NCBI RefSeq assembly: GCF_001436455.1
Contig: NZ_AYYU01000002.1
Span: 1-64,000 of the forward strand
DNA length: 64,000 nucleotides
Reading direction: 5' to 3'
Origin: Lactobacillus jensenii DSM 20557
GTDB lineage: Bacteria > Bacillota > Bacilli > Lactobacillales > Lactobacillaceae
Numbering within the stretch: the stretch's first letter is position 1; each line of letters begins with the position of its first letter. Shown here in pieces: positions 36,123 through 46,097 of this stretch. The position numbers and the translations under genes are program-made. The notes under the pieces were generated by a model. The model was not told where the DNA came from. It did no database searches and was given only the letters and a program-made list of their open reading frames with translations.

Positions 36123-38915
36123 ATGAGAATCAAAGATACTCTTAATTTAGGTAAAACTAAATTCCCAATGCGTGGTAATTTGCCTAACAGAGAAGGCGAA
36201 TGGCAAAAAGCATGGGAAGAAAATAAGTTATATGAACAAAGATTGAAGCTTAACGAAGGCAAGCCTCGTTTTGATTTACATGATGGTCCCCCATTTGCCA
36301 ATGGTAACATTCACATGGGTCACTCATTGAACAAGATTTCTAAAGATATTATTGTTCGTTATAAGAACATGTCTGGTTTTTATGCACCATTTGTTCCTGG
36401 TTGGGATACACACGGTCTTCCAATTGAGCAACAACTTGCCAAGCAAGGCGTTGATCGTAAGACTATGGACCGTGCAGAATATCGTGAACTCTGCCGCAAG
36501 TACGCAATGGAGCAAATTGATAAGCAAAGAACTGACTTTAAGCGTCTTGGAGTAATGGCTGATTGGGACCATCCATACATTACTTTGCAACCAAAATTTG
36601 AAGCTGAAGAAATTAGAGTCTTCGGTAAAATGTTCGAAAAAGGCTACATTTACAAGGGCCTTAAGCCAGTTTACTGGTCACCATCTAGTGAATCAACTTT
36701 AGCTGAAGCAGAAGTTGAATATCATGATGTAAAATCACCGGCTATTTATGTTGCCTTCCAAGTAGAAGATGGTAAGGGGATTTTAGATAATGATACTTAC
36801 ATGGTTATCTGGACTACTACTCCATGGACTATTCCAGTTAACGTTGGTATTACTGTTAATCCTAAGTTTGAATACTCAGTAATCAAGGTTGCTGGTGAAG
36901 ACCGCAAGTTCGTGATTGGCACTAGTCAATTAGAAAAAGTTGCTGAAGATCTTGAATGGAAGGACTACGAAGTAGTTGATACTTTCAAGGGTACTGACTT
37001 TGACCGCATGACTGTTAAGCACCCACTTTACGACAAGACTAGTTTAGTTATGAATGATACTTACGTTACTGCGGAAGACGGTACTGGTTTAGTTCACAAC
37101 GCTACTGGTTTTGGTGAAGATGACTACAATGTTGGTAAGAAGTATGGCCTTCCAGTATACTCACCAATGGATGACCAAGGTCGCTACACTAAGGATATTC
37201 CAGATCCTAACTTAGTTGGTGTTTTTTATGATGATGCTAACAAGATGATTACTAAGCAACTTGAAGAAAAGAAAGCCTTACTTAAGTTAAGCTTCTTCAC
37301 CCACTCATACCCACATGACTGGAGAACTAAGAAGCCAGTTATTTATCGTGCAACTACCCAATGGTTTGCTTCAGTTGATGCATTTAGAGATCAAATCTTA
37401 GCTGAAATTGAAAAAGCAAACTTTACTCCAAGTTGGGGTAAGACTCGTCTTTACAACATGATTAAAGATCGTGGGGACTGGGTAATTTCTCGTCAAAGAG
37501 CTTGGGGTGTGCCACTTCCAATCTTCTACGCAGAAGATGGTACTCCAATTGTTTCTAAAGAAACGATTGAACACATTGCCCAAATCTTTGAAAAAGAAGG
37601 CTCAAATGCTTGGTACACTCATACTGCAGAAGAATTACTTCCAGCAGGCTTTAAGTCTGAACACTCACCAAATGGTAAGTTTAAGAAAGAAACTGATATC
37701 TTAGATGTTTGGTTTGACTCAGGTTCTTCACACCAAGGTGTTCTTGCTGTTAGACCGGAACTTCATTATCCAGCAGACCTCTACCTTGAAGGTAGTGACC
37801 AATACCGTGGTTGGTTCAACTCAAGTTTAATTACTTCTGTTGCTGTTAGTGGTCACGCACCATACAAGTCAGTCTTGTCACAAGGTTTCGTTCTTGATGA
37901 TAAGGGACACAAGATGAGTAAGTCCCTTGGTAACGTAATTTCACCTAATGATGTCATTAAGCAAATGGGTGCTGAAATTATTCGTTTATGGGTTGCTTCA
38001 GCTGATACCACTTCAGATGTTGCTGTTTCAAAGGGTATCTTGCAACAGAACGCTGAAAGTTATCGTAAGATTAGAAACACTTTGCGTTACATGTTAGCTA
38101 ATACTAGTGACTTTGATCCCAAGACTAACCGTGTTGCATACAGTGACTTGCGTTCAATTGACCAATACATGGAAGTGCTTCTTAATAAATTAGTTAAGGA
38201 TTGCTTAGCTGCATATGATAGATATGACTTTACAAGTGTTTACAAGATGGTCTTCAAGTTTATTTCAAATGAACTTTCAGCATTTTATTTGGACTTCGCC
38301 AAAGATGTTCTATACATTGAAGGTGAAGACTCACTTCCAAGACGAGCAATGCAAACTGTAATTTATGATGCTTTAGTTAAATTAACTAAGATTATGACTC
38401 CAATTTTGCCACATACTATGGAAGAAGCATGGGGTTATTTAAAAGAAGATGAAGATTACGTTCAATTGAGTGATATGCCAGAAGTTGAAACTTTTGACAA
38501 TGAAGCTGAATTAGTAGAAAATTGGACTGAATTCATGAAATTTAGAGATGATGTCCTAAAGGCACTTGAAGAAGCAAGAAATGACAAGTTAATTGGTAAG
38601 TCATTTGAAGCTTGCGTTGATGTTTACCCAACTGCTGAAACTAAGGCAGTATTTGATAAGTTAAATACTGATATGAGACAAATCTTGATTGTTTCAAAAC
38701 TTAACATCTTAGATGGAGAAGCACCAGCAGATGCTAAAGATTTTGAAACTGCTAAGTTAGTTGTTAAACGTGCTGAAGGTGAAGTTTGTCAACGTTGCCG
38801 AATGACTAGAAATGATGTTGGTGCAGATGCTCAATTACCAACACTTTGTGGTCGTTGTGCCGAAATTGTTGAAGAAAACTTCCCTGAAGAAGTTAAAGAA
38901 GGACTAGAAGATTAA
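36123..38915 (+). CDS. ileS: Isoleucyl-tRNA synthetase
   Basis: A class I synthetase of 930 residues. The HIGH motif is in [21 protein letters not shown] (HMGH), the editing domain includes WTTTPWTIP, and KMSKS is in [13 protein letters not shown]-terminal zinc finger (CQRCR...CGRC) marks the bacterial type. I chose the ATG at 36123 because AAAGGAA precedes it and the protein then begins [20 protein letters not shown]; earlier in-frame codons fall in the T-box. The stop overlaps the next gene by one base. Confidence 0.97.
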   Translation: MRIKDTLNLGKTKFPMRGNLPNREGEWQKAWEENKLYEQRLKLNEGKPRFDLHDGPPFANGNIHMGHSLNKISKDIIVRYKNMSGFYAPFVPGWDTHGLPIEQQLAKQGVDRKTMDRAEYRELCRKYAMEQIDKQRTDFKRLGVMADWDHPYITLQPKFEAEEIRVFGKMFEKGYIYKGLKPVYWSPSSESTLAEAEVEYHDVKSPAIYVAFQVEDGKGILDNDTYMVIWTTTPWTIPVNVGITVNPKFEYSVIKVAGEDRKFVIGTSQLEKVAEDLEWKDYEVVDTFKGTDFDRMTVKHPLYDKTSLVMNDTYVTAEDGTGLVHNATGFGEDDYNVGKKYGLPVYSPMDDQGRYTKDIPDPNLVGVFYDDANKMITKQLEEKKALLKLSFFTHSYPHDWRTKKPVIYRATTQWFASVDAFRDQILAEIEKANFTPSWGKTRLYNMIKDRGDWVISRQRAWGVPLPIFYAEDGTPIVSKETIEHIAQIFEKEGSNAWYTHTAEELLPAGFKSEHSPNGKFKKETDILDVWFDSGSSHQGVLAVRPELHYPADLYLEGSDQYRGWFNSSLITSVAVSGHAPYKSVLSQGFVLDDKGHKMSKSLGNVISPNDVIKQMGAEIIRLWVASADTTSDVAVSKGILQQNAESYRKIRNTLRYMLANTSDFDPKTNRVAYSDLRSIDQYMEVLLNKLVKDCLAAYDRYDFTSVYKMVFKFISNELSAFYLDFAKDVLYIEGEDSLPRRAMQTVIYDALVKLTKIMTPILPHTMEEAWGYLKEDEDYVQLSDMPEVETFDNEAELVENWTEFMKFRDDVLKALEEARNDKLIGKSFEACVDVYPTAETKAVFDKLNTDMRQILIVSKLNILDGEAPADAKDFETAKLVVKRAEGEVCQRCRMTRNDVGADAQLPTLCGRCAEIVEENFPEEVKEGLED

Positions 38916-39136
38916 TGCGTACAGGAACTGTTAAGCAATTCGATTCAGCTGCCGGTTTTGGTTTTATTGATGATGATTTAACTAAAGCTTCTTACTTTGT
39001 TTTTTATACTGCAATAAAAGAAAATGGTTATAAAAGCTTAGAAATCGGACAGCGTGTACGTTATCAATTGGCACAGGGCAAAAAAGGTTTGCAATGTATT
39101 AATGTTTACATTGATAATGGTGAAGGAGGATACTAA
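38915..39136 (+). CDS. Cold-shock-domain protein, divergent
   Basis: A 73-residue protein beginning [21 protein letters not shown], which matches the first strands and RNP1 (GFGFI) of the cold-shock domain. RNP2, normally VFVHF, reads YFVFY, so the histidine is lost and one aromatic kept. The rest fits (IGQRVRYQLAQGKKGLQCINVYI). It may still bind single-stranded nucleic acid. Its start overlaps the ileS stop (TAATG), so it is read as the tail of the ileS unit rather than being a free cold-inducible gene. Confidence 0.8.
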   Translation: MRTGTVKQFDSAAGFGFIDDDLTKASYFVFYTAIKENGYKSLEIGQRVRYQLAQGKKGLQCINVYIDNGEGGY

Positions 39137-39702
39137 TGGACTTGCGTGAACAAGAAATAGCCTCAGAACAGATTTTTAAAGGCCAAATTGTCGATTTATC
39201 TGTTAGAACAATTACTTTACCAAATGGGAAAACTGCTACAAGAGAAATTGTTAAGCATCGTCCTGCAGCTGCAGCTATGGCAATAAATGCAGAGAATAAG
39301 ATGCTGCTAGTTGAACAATGGCGCGAACCAATCAAGGCTTTGACTTTAGAAATTCCTGCCGGGTTAATTGATGACACAGATGCATCACCACTTGATGCAA
39401 TGAAGCGTGAACTCAATGAAGAAGGTGGCTTGAAAGCTGAATATTGGGAAAAGGTATCTGAATTTTATTCTTCTGTTGGCTTTTCAGATGAAAAATTGTA
39501 TCTCTTCTATTGTGATACTTTAACTAAGTTAGAAGATAAAAGAGATCTTGATGATGATGAATTTTTGACTAGCCATTGGTATAGTTTAAGTGAATTAAAG
39601 CAACTTCTATCTGAAGGTAAGATTATTGATGCTAAGACTATTTATGCTATTACTGTCTGGGAAAATATGATTTTATCAGGTTTAAAAGAAAGTAATGACT
39701 GA
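39136..39702 (+). CDS. Nudix hydrolase, ADP-ribose pyrophosphatase type
   Basis: A 188-residue Nudix protein resembling NudF/YqkG, which splits ADP-ribose. The Nudix box is GLIDDTDASPLDAMKRELNEEGGL (about residues 75-98): REL-x-EE is intact, while the early glutamate is replaced by aspartate and the spacing is one residue longer than the consensus. PAGLIDD before it and SSVGFSDEKLYLFYC after are typical of the ADP-ribose group. GGAGG precedes the ATG; it abuts the cold-shock gene by one base. Confidence 0.88.
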   Translation: MDLREQEIASEQIFKGQIVDLSVRTITLPNGKTATREIVKHRPAAAAMAINAENKMLLVEQWREPIKALTLEIPAGLIDDTDASPLDAMKRELNEEGGLKAEYWEKVSEFYSSVGFSDEKLYLFYCDTLTKLEDKRDLDDDEFLTSHWYSLSELKQLLSEGKIIDAKTIYAITVWENMILSGLKESND

Positions 39703-39973
39703 AAAAAGAGCAGATTATCAACGAAAACATAATGAATCTAAGTCTTTTCCTTTACTAACTGATTTCTTTAGAGGAAATAAAAGAAATCAAGAAATTAATA
39801 GTGAAGGTTATGAAGAGGGAATAAATCAAGATGTAAATAGCCCAGAGTACCAAAGAAATCCTAAATTAACTCGTGAAGAGAAGATTAATCGACTAAAAAG
39901 AGGATTGAATATCGCAATTGGGATTGTTTTAGGATTATTGGTTTTAGTCTTTGTGGCATTGTTTAAGTTATAA
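39695..39973 (+). CDS. Hypothetical protein with C-terminal membrane helix
   Basis: A 92-residue protein with a hydrophilic, charged N-terminal two-thirds (KRADYQRKHNESKSFPLL, low complexity) and one hydrophobic helix at the C terminus (about residues 71-91). I do not recognise the family. It overlaps the Nudix gene by eight bases and lies 13 bases before mtnN, so it is part of the same operon. A tail-anchored topology is likely. Confidence 0.65.
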   Translation: MTEKRADYQRKHNESKSFPLLTDFFRGNKRNQEINSEGYEEGINQDVNSPEYQRNPKLTREEKINRLKRGLNIAIGIVLGLLVLVFVALFKL

Positions 39974-39986
39974 ATAAGGAGTCAAT

Positions 39987-40676
39987 ATGAAAATTGCTTT
40001 GATAGTTCCAATGCCTGAAGAGGCAGAATTTTACTACCAGCATTTTCATGACAGAAAAGAAGAAATGTTCGGATGTACTAAGTTCGAACATTTTTCTGTT
40101 AATGAAAATGAAATTTATTTAGGCTTATCAGGAATTGGTAAGGTAAATGCAGCGATGAATTTGACCAGTTTATTGGCTAAGGTTGATATCGATTTGATTA
40201 TTATGACTGGTTCTGCTGGTTCACTAAAACCAGAAATTAAGAAAAAAGATGTAATTGTGGTCGATAGTTTTGCTTACCATGATGCACATAATACCGCTGC
40301 CGGTGATTATGTTGAAGGGCAGATACCACGTGAACCTGCAAGATTTAATTTGCAAAGTAAGGAAAGGGAACAGTTTAATAGCTTTTTGAAGGTAAAGAAG
40401 GTAGCATATAAAGAAGGACTTGTAGTTACTGGAGATTCCTTCATTGCTTCAGAAGCTGCAAAGGCTGAAATTGAAGCAAACTTCCCAGAAGCTGTTGGTG
40501 TTGAAATGGAAGGTGCCAGTTTTGCGCAAGTTGCATATCATTTCAAGAAGCCGTTAATTGCTTTGAGAGCAATTAGTGACAATGGAGATGAAGATGCCAA
40601 TGAAAGCTTTGAAGAATTTGTCAAAGAAGCCGGACAAAAGGCAGCCGATTTGATTATTTCATATCTTAAGCAATAA
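39987..40676 (+). CDS. mtnN: 5'-methylthioadenosine/S-adenosylhomocysteine nucleosidase
   Basis: A 229-residue phosphorylase-fold enzyme (Pfs) that removes adenine from MTA and SAH, part of the activated methyl cycle and AI-2 formation. Motifs include MPEEAEFYYQ, LSGIGKVNAA (glutamate and lysine region), MTGSAGSL, the VTGDSFIAS segment, VEMEGASFAQVAY and ALRAISDNGDEDA with the catalytic aspartate. AAGGAG precedes the ATG. Length is normal. Confidence 0.95.
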   Translation: MKIALIVPMPEEAEFYYQHFHDRKEEMFGCTKFEHFSVNENEIYLGLSGIGKVNAAMNLTSLLAKVDIDLIIMTGSAGSLKPEIKKKDVIVVDSFAYHDAHNTAAGDYVEGQIPREPARFNLQSKEREQFNSFLKVKKVAYKEGLVVTGDSFIASEAAKAEIEANFPEAVGVEMEGASFAQVAYHFKKPLIALRAISDNGDEDANESFEEFVKEAGQKAADLIISYLKQ

Positions 40677-40694
40677 AGATTAAAGGTGGAAATT

Positions 40695-41858
40695 GTGGAA
40701 AGAAAGTTAATTTATTTGGATAATGCGGCAACAACGCCAGTTTCAGAATCAGTGGTTACTGAAATGACTAAGCAATTAGCCGAAAACTTTGGTAATCCTT
40801 CAAGCACACATACTTTTGGCCGAAAAGCCTTAGAAGTTGTTGATGAGGCGCGGCATCGAATTGCTGAGTTTATTAATGCCAAAAATGATGACGAAATCAT
40901 CTTTACTTCTGGTGGTAGTGAATCAAATAATACTGTTTTGCAAGGAATTGCTAAAAAGTATCACTATGACTGCCAAATAATTACTACAGCAATTGAACAC
41001 CCTTCAATTTTAAATACTGTTAAGGATTTGAAAGCTAGCGGCGTTGATGTAGTTTACTTGCCAGTAGATGAAACAGGACATATTGGTTTAGCTGATTTAA
41101 AAGCAGCCTTAACTGAAAAAACGGTCCTAGTTTCAACGATGGCAGTAAATAATGAAGTTGGCTCAATTAATGACTTAGCTAAAATTGGTCAAATTGTCCA
41201 TGAGTATAATCCTAAAATTTGTTTTCATGTTGATGCAGTTCAAGGGCTAGGTAACATCGATTTAGATGTTCAAGCAATGCAAATCGATTTTATGTCAACC
41301 AGTGCGCATAAAATTAATGGCCCCAAGTATATTGGCTTTTTGTATGAAAGAACCGGCCTAACTTTACCAAGCTTGATCACTGGTGGTGAACAAGAGAAGA
41401 AGCGGCGCGCTGGAACTACAGATGCGCCAAGTATTGCAGGCTTTGGCGAAGCTATTAAAATTTTACAAGGTGTTAGCCGCAGCGATGAGCAAAAACGCTA
41501 TCAAGAGTTTCAACAAATTGTACTTGATGCTTTGGACGCTAATGAAATTAAATATCAAGTTAATGGTAGCTTAACTGGCTTAGTTTCACATCATACATTG
41601 AACTTGCATTTAATTGGAATCGGGACCTATGTCATGCTAACTAACTTGGACTTGGCTGGATTTGCAGTTTCAGGTGGCTCAGCATGTACTGCCGGCTCTT
41701 TAACACCATCACATGTTTTAACTGCAATGTATGGCGCAGATTCGCCAAGAATCGAAGAATCGATTAGAATAAGTTTTGGTAGATTAACCAAAAAATCAGA
41801 AGTAGAAGCATTCGCTGATGCATTAGTCAAAATGGCCAAGCGTTTGCAGAAGGCTTAA
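40695..41858 (+). CDS. Cysteine desulfurase (NifS/IscS family), MnmA partner
   Basis: A second PLP-dependent desulfurase (387 residues) starting MERKLIYLDNAATTPV. The PLP lysine is in STSAHKINGPKYIGF and the catalytic cysteine in GGSACTAGSL. The GTG at 40695 is preferred because AAAGGTGG sits five bases before it; an earlier in-frame GTG at 40686 overlaps that site. It is followed by a DUF1831 gene and mnmA, the same pairing as B. subtilis yrvO-mnmA, so it likely provides sulfur for 2-thiouridine at tRNA position 34. Confidence 0.93.
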   Translation: MERKLIYLDNAATTPVSESVVTEMTKQLAENFGNPSSTHTFGRKALEVVDEARHRIAEFINAKNDDEIIFTSGGSESNNTVLQGIAKKYHYDCQIITTAIEHPSILNTVKDLKASGVDVVYLPVDETGHIGLADLKAALTEKTVLVSTMAVNNEVGSINDLAKIGQIVHEYNPKICFHVDAVQGLGNIDLDVQAMQIDFMSTSAHKINGPKYIGFLYERTGLTLPSLITGGEQEKKRRAGTTDAPSIAGFGEAIKILQGVSRSDEQKRYQEFQQIVLDALDANEIKYQVNGSLTGLVSHHTLNLHLIGIGTYVMLTNLDLAGFAVSGGSACTAGSLTPSHVLTAMYGADSPRIEESIRISFGRLTKKSEVEAFADALVKMAKRLQKA

Positions 41859-41909
41859 GCTTGCTTTATCTGAGTAAGTAACTTATAATTTGTAAGTGAG
41901 GTTTTAACA

Positions 41910-42245
41910 ATGGCAAATACTGTAATCATTAATGGTGATACCAGAAAGTTTACAATTAATGAAAATGTGAAGCGTTACTCTTTAATTGATGTGGGCTTCG
42001 TTAAGTCACCAAAGGGTAATTTTGTTTATGAACACCCTTTATATAATGAATCACCATACAATGCACCTACCAAGTTAAAGATGACTATCAATCAAGATTT
42101 AGATCACTTAACAATGGTAATTACTGATAAGAACGGTTTGCAAAAAGTAAATATTTTTAAAAATGATCAGTTAAAGCCGACAGTTGATTTACTCAATTTT
42201 ATTTTGAAAGATTTGATTGAGCGAGAAATTATTAAACCACTATAA
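41910..42245 (+). CDS. DUF1831 family protein
   Basis: A 111-residue soluble protein with alternating strands (VIINGDTRKFTINENVKRYSLIDVGF) resembling the DUF1831 family of Lactobacillales. Its function is not known. Its position between the desulfurase and mnmA is the reason to suspect a link to tRNA thiolation, which is inference only. A GAGG site precedes the ATG. Confidence 0.75.
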   Translation: MANTVIINGDTRKFTINENVKRYSLIDVGFVKSPKGNFVYEHPLYNESPYNAPTKLKMTINQDLDHLTMVITDKNGLQKVNIFKNDQLKPTVDLLNFILKDLIEREIIKPL

Positions 42246-42252
42246 AGGATGA

Positions 42253-43386
<1,134 letters not shown>

Positions 43387-43390
43387 TTGA

Positions 43391-43435
43391 GAGCAATATA
43401 TTAATTATTATCTATAATTGATATATTGCTTTTTC
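43391..43435 (+). terminator. Terminator after mnmA
   Basis: AGCAATATAT pairs with ATATATTGCT and an inner AATTAT/ATAATT stem continues the hairpin; five Ts follow. Confidence 0.75.
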
Positions 43436-43512
43436 ATATCCTTAAAAAATAAGTCATTATATAACATTTTATACTGAAAGAGGTTACAATTAAGGTGTAA
43501 TAACTACATTAG

Positions 43513-43650
43513 CTAGAAGAATATTTAACTGCTAATGCAAAAAAATTACCTCAAACAGGTGAAACCAAGGCAAGTTCAGCATTACTTGGCTTACTAGGGT
43601 TAGGTATGAGCATTGCTTTAGGATTCACAAGCCGAAAAAAAAGAGGATAA
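43513..43650 (+). pseudogene. Remnant of an LPXTG cell-wall-anchored protein (sorting signal only)
   Basis: The 317-base gap after mnmA contains an open stretch of 45 codons without a start codon, preceded in frame by TAG. It reads ...EYLTANAKKLPQTGETKASS, then a hydrophobic run (ALLGLLGLGMSIALGF) and a basic tail (TSRKKRG) before TAA. This is a complete class A sortase sorting signal: LPQTG, membrane helix, positive tail. No exported domain lies upstream and no ribosome binding site is in register. It is the decayed 3' end of a surface-protein gene. The rest of the gap holds two terminators and nothing else I can recognise. Confidence 0.8.
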
Positions 43651-43677
43651 ATAAGACTTATTTTTAAAACTCAAAAT

Positions 43678-43707
43678 AAAAAATCTCACTTAGTGAGATT
43701 TTTTTAT
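43678..43707. terminator. Bidirectional terminator between LPXTG remnant and CMD gene
   Basis: AAAAATCTCAC and GTGAGATTTTT form a perfect stem with a three-base loop; A-run and T-run flank it on both sides. Confidence 0.8.
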
Positions 43708-44015
43708 TGATATATTTTTTTAGCGATATTAAATGCTGACCAGGCTTTAGGCCAACCTACATAAAACGCAATATGTGTAATTAATGTACTCATTTCTTCT
43801 TTAGAGATACCATTTTCTTTTGCCTTTTGCATATGGTAATTAAGTTGCTCAAAGGCTCCCATACTGATTAGGGCGGTTACTGTCGCAAAACTTCGGTCTC
43901 TTTGGCTCAGGTTGTCATCAGACCAAACTTCACCAAAAAGAACATCATCATTTAAATGAGCAAATTTAGGGGCGAAATCTCCTAGTAAATCTCTTCCTGC
44001 AGTTTGTTTAACCAT
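43704..44015 (-). CDS. Carboxymuconolactone decarboxylase family protein
   Basis: A 103-residue all-helical protein of the CMD/AhpD-like family: FGEVWSDDNLSQRDRSFATVTALISMGAFEQLNYHMQKA and ITHIAFYVGWPKAWSAF are the family segments. There is no CxxC, so it is of the gamma-CMD type rather than an AhpD peroxidase partner. Substrate is unknown. It lies 14 bases after the cupin gene and both stand divergent from a LysR regulator. Confidence 0.88.
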   Translation of the reverse strand: MVKQTAGRDLLGDFAPKFAHLNDDVLFGEVWSDDNLSQRDRSFATVTALISMGAFEQLNYHMQKAKENGISKEEMSTLITHIAFYVGWPKAWSAFNIAKKIYQ

Positions 44016-44029
44016 TCTTTTATTCCATC

Positions 44030-44428
44030 CTAGTCTAAATTGTCATATTCATGTTTAGATAAAGGTTCATACCATTCAGTTGGTCCCTGGGTAATGGCAA
44101 GATGGCTAAAACTAGAATTCTTAGCTGCGCCATGCCAATGCTTAATGCCTTGGTTAACTACGACAACATCACCTGGTAGTAATTTTCTTGGTTTTTTACC
44201 CCATTCCTGATACCATCCTTCGCCACTAGTAGCAAGTAAAATCTGAAAACCATCAGTATGTGCGTGCCAGTGATTGCGGCATCCTGGTTCAAAAGTTACA
44301 TTAGCTACTGAAAAGGGAATATTAGCTTGAGGATTGACTAAGCGGTTTAAAAAGCTCTTACCATCAAAATATTGTGCAAAGTCAATATTTTCTTTTCCAA
44401 TCCCAAAAATATTTGTATTATTTTTCAT
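44030..44428 (-). CDS. Cupin domain protein
   Basis: A 132-residue single-domain cupin. Motif 1 is visible as FEPGCRNHWHAHTDGFQILLATSGEG with the metal-binding histidines HWHAH and the glutamine in place of the usual glutamate; motif 2 is LLPGDVVVVNQGIKHWHGA. Cupin plus CMD pairs are common in lactobacilli and related bacteria under LysR or MerR control, but the substrate is not established. An GGAGGG site precedes the ATG. Confidence 0.88.
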   Translation of the reverse strand: MKNNTNIFGIGKENIDFAQYFDGKSFLNRLVNPQANIPFSVANVTFEPGCRNHWHAHTDGFQILLATSGEGWYQEWGKKPRKLLPGDVVVVNQGIKHWHGAAKNSSFSHLAITQGPTEWYEPLSKHEYDNLD

Positions 44429-44531
44429 TGATATAACCCTCCATAATTAAGTTCACTTTTATTTTAGAAATCAGGAGATATAATGTAAAATATCTATAGT
44501 AATTAAATAATCATGCTTGAAAGGCATAGTA
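44429..44531. promoter_or_regulatory. Divergent control region of the cupin-CMD and lysR genes
   Basis: The 103 bases between divergent start codons are the expected binding site of the LysR regulator. An A/T-rich stretch with a CTATAG palindrome (near 44492) is present, but I could not identify a clear T-N11-A operator or promoter pair. Confidence 0.4.
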
Positions 44532-45419
44532 ATGGATACAAGGGTATTAAGATATTTTCTAACAGTTGCGCAAACTGGCAATATAACAGAAGCGGCAAAG
44601 AAGTTACATATAACACAGCCGACATTAAGCCGGCAACTTCAAAAATTAGAGCAAGATTTAAATCAAACTTTATTAGATCGTAAGCAGAAAGGTCATCTAG
44701 TTCTGACTGATGCTGGAAATTTGTTAGCTAGAAAAGCTGAGATCTTATTGCAACTGTGGTCAGATACGGTTGATGAAGTTCAAAATAGCAATGATGAAAT
44801 TTTGGGTATATTAAAAATAGGTATAGTAGAAAGTCGATGCTCTATTTTGGTAGAAAAAGTAATTAGAGATATGCAGAAGTTATATCCTAAACTTCAATTT
44901 GACTTCTATAGTGCATATAGCGATGATTTAAAAAGTGCATTAGATATGATGCGGATTGATTGTGCAATTTTGCTTGAGCCAGTAGAGAGTAAAAAATACT
45001 TTCAAAAGAAAATTTCTATTTATGAAAGATGGGGGATTATTGTTGGAAAAAGACATCCTTGGGCTAAAAGAAAAGAAATTTCTCCATCTGAGTTAAATGA
45101 AACGCAACTAATAATTTCTAGACGAGAGATTGTTAATCAAGATTTAGAATCGAGTTTGGGTACTAGCCTAAATTCAGAAAATATAAAAGGATATATCAAT
45201 TTATCTTCTAATATTAATTGGCTTTTAGAGACAGGCGAATATGCTACACTGGGGATTGAAGGTGTTTTAAAGGTTAGACCTAATCCTAATTTGGTCTTTA
45301 TACCTCTGACTATTCAGAAAAAGACAGCTCATGTATTAGTTTGGAGAAAAAATAGCAGACCTTCTGCTGCAATACAAGCTTTTTCTGATATGCTAGAAGA
45401 AAAGATAAAACAAGTTTAA
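44532..45419 (+). CDS. LysR family transcriptional regulator
   Basis: A 295-residue LysR regulator. The N-terminal winged helix-turn-helix is MDTRVLRYFLTVAQTGNITEAAKKLHITQPTLSRQLQKLEQDL; the periplasmic-binding-protein-like effector domain follows (ILKIGIVESR onward). The ATG at 44532 lies eight bases after AAAGG and matches the family start. It is divergent from the cupin-CMD operon, which it probably controls; the inducer is unknown. Confidence 0.93.
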   Translation: MDTRVLRYFLTVAQTGNITEAAKKLHITQPTLSRQLQKLEQDLNQTLLDRKQKGHLVLTDAGNLLARKAEILLQLWSDTVDEVQNSNDEILGILKIGIVESRCSILVEKVIRDMQKLYPKLQFDFYSAYSDDLKSALDMMRIDCAILLEPVESKKYFQKKISIYERWGIIVGKRHPWAKRKEISPSELNETQLIISRREIVNQDLESSLGTSLNSENIKGYINLSSNINWLLETGEYATLGIEGVLKVRPNPNLVFIPLTIQKKTAHVLVWRKNSRPSAAIQAFSDMLEEKIKQV

Positions 45420-45437
45420 GACAATTCAGGTGATAAA

Positions 45438-46097
45438 ATGCAAATTTATTTCGTAAGACATGGTAAGACAGAATGGAATTTAGCTTCAAAGTTTCAAGGT
45501 GGACATGGTGATTCGCCACTTTTACCTGAAAGTTATGAAGATATCAAAAAGCTAGGTAATTATTTGAAAGGAACTAAGTTTAGAGGAATATATGCTAGTC
45601 CTTTAAAAAGGGCTTTTGATACCGCTCAAGGTGTTCAACAAACAATGGGTATAAGTTTACCTGTGCATGTTGAAGAACGCTTACGTGAGTTTAATTTGGG
45701 CGATTTGGAAGGGATGAAGTTTGCTGATGCTGAAAAGAAGTATCCTAAAGAAATTGATGACTTTTGGAATCATGCCGACTTATATGATCCTTCAAAGATT
45801 CATGGTGAAACTTATCCTGAAGTAATTGCGCGCGGGAAAGATTTTGCCCAAGAAATGGCTAAACTTTATCCTAATAAAAATGATAAGATTCTTGCTGTCA
45901 GTCATGGCGGAGCCTTATGTGCAATTATGGGTGGCTTACTTGGTTATCCACTAGCCGAAATTCGTAAGCATGGAGGATTAAGTAATACTAGTTTGACTAT
46001 TTTAGAGACAGATGATGAAGGTAAGACCTTCCATAAAGTTGTGTGGAATGAAACTAGTTATTTAGGTAGAAAATTAGGAGCAACAGATTCACTATAA
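45438..46097 (+). CDS. Histidine phosphatase family protein
   Basis: A 219-residue member of the phosphoglycerate mutase-like superfamily. The RHG motif is FVRHGKTEWN (residues 5-14), the second arginine is in ASPLKRAFDTA, the acid in REFNLGDLEG, and the second histidine in AVSHGGALCAIMGG. Cofactor-independent phosphatase activity is more likely than mutase activity, but the substrate cannot be told. AGGTG precedes the ATG. It overlaps the TPR gene by one base. Confidence 0.9.
   Translation: MQIYFVRHGKTEWNLASKFQGGHGDSPLLPESYEDIKKLGNYLKGTKFRGIYASPLKRAFDTAQGVQQTMGISLPVHVEERLREFNLGDLEGMKFADAEKKYPKEIDDFWNHADLYDPSKIHGETYPEVIARGKDFAQEMAKLYPNKNDKILAVSHGGALCAIMGGLLGYPLAEIRKHGGLSNTSLTILETDDEGKTFHKVVWNETSYLGRKLGATDSL

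Noticed and set aside
43481-43512. A small expressed gene with RBS-like GAAAGAGG before the LPXTG segment
   Set aside because: No start codon follows in the frame of the LPXTG segment and an in-frame TAG is at 43510-43512, so I treat the segment as a remnant.
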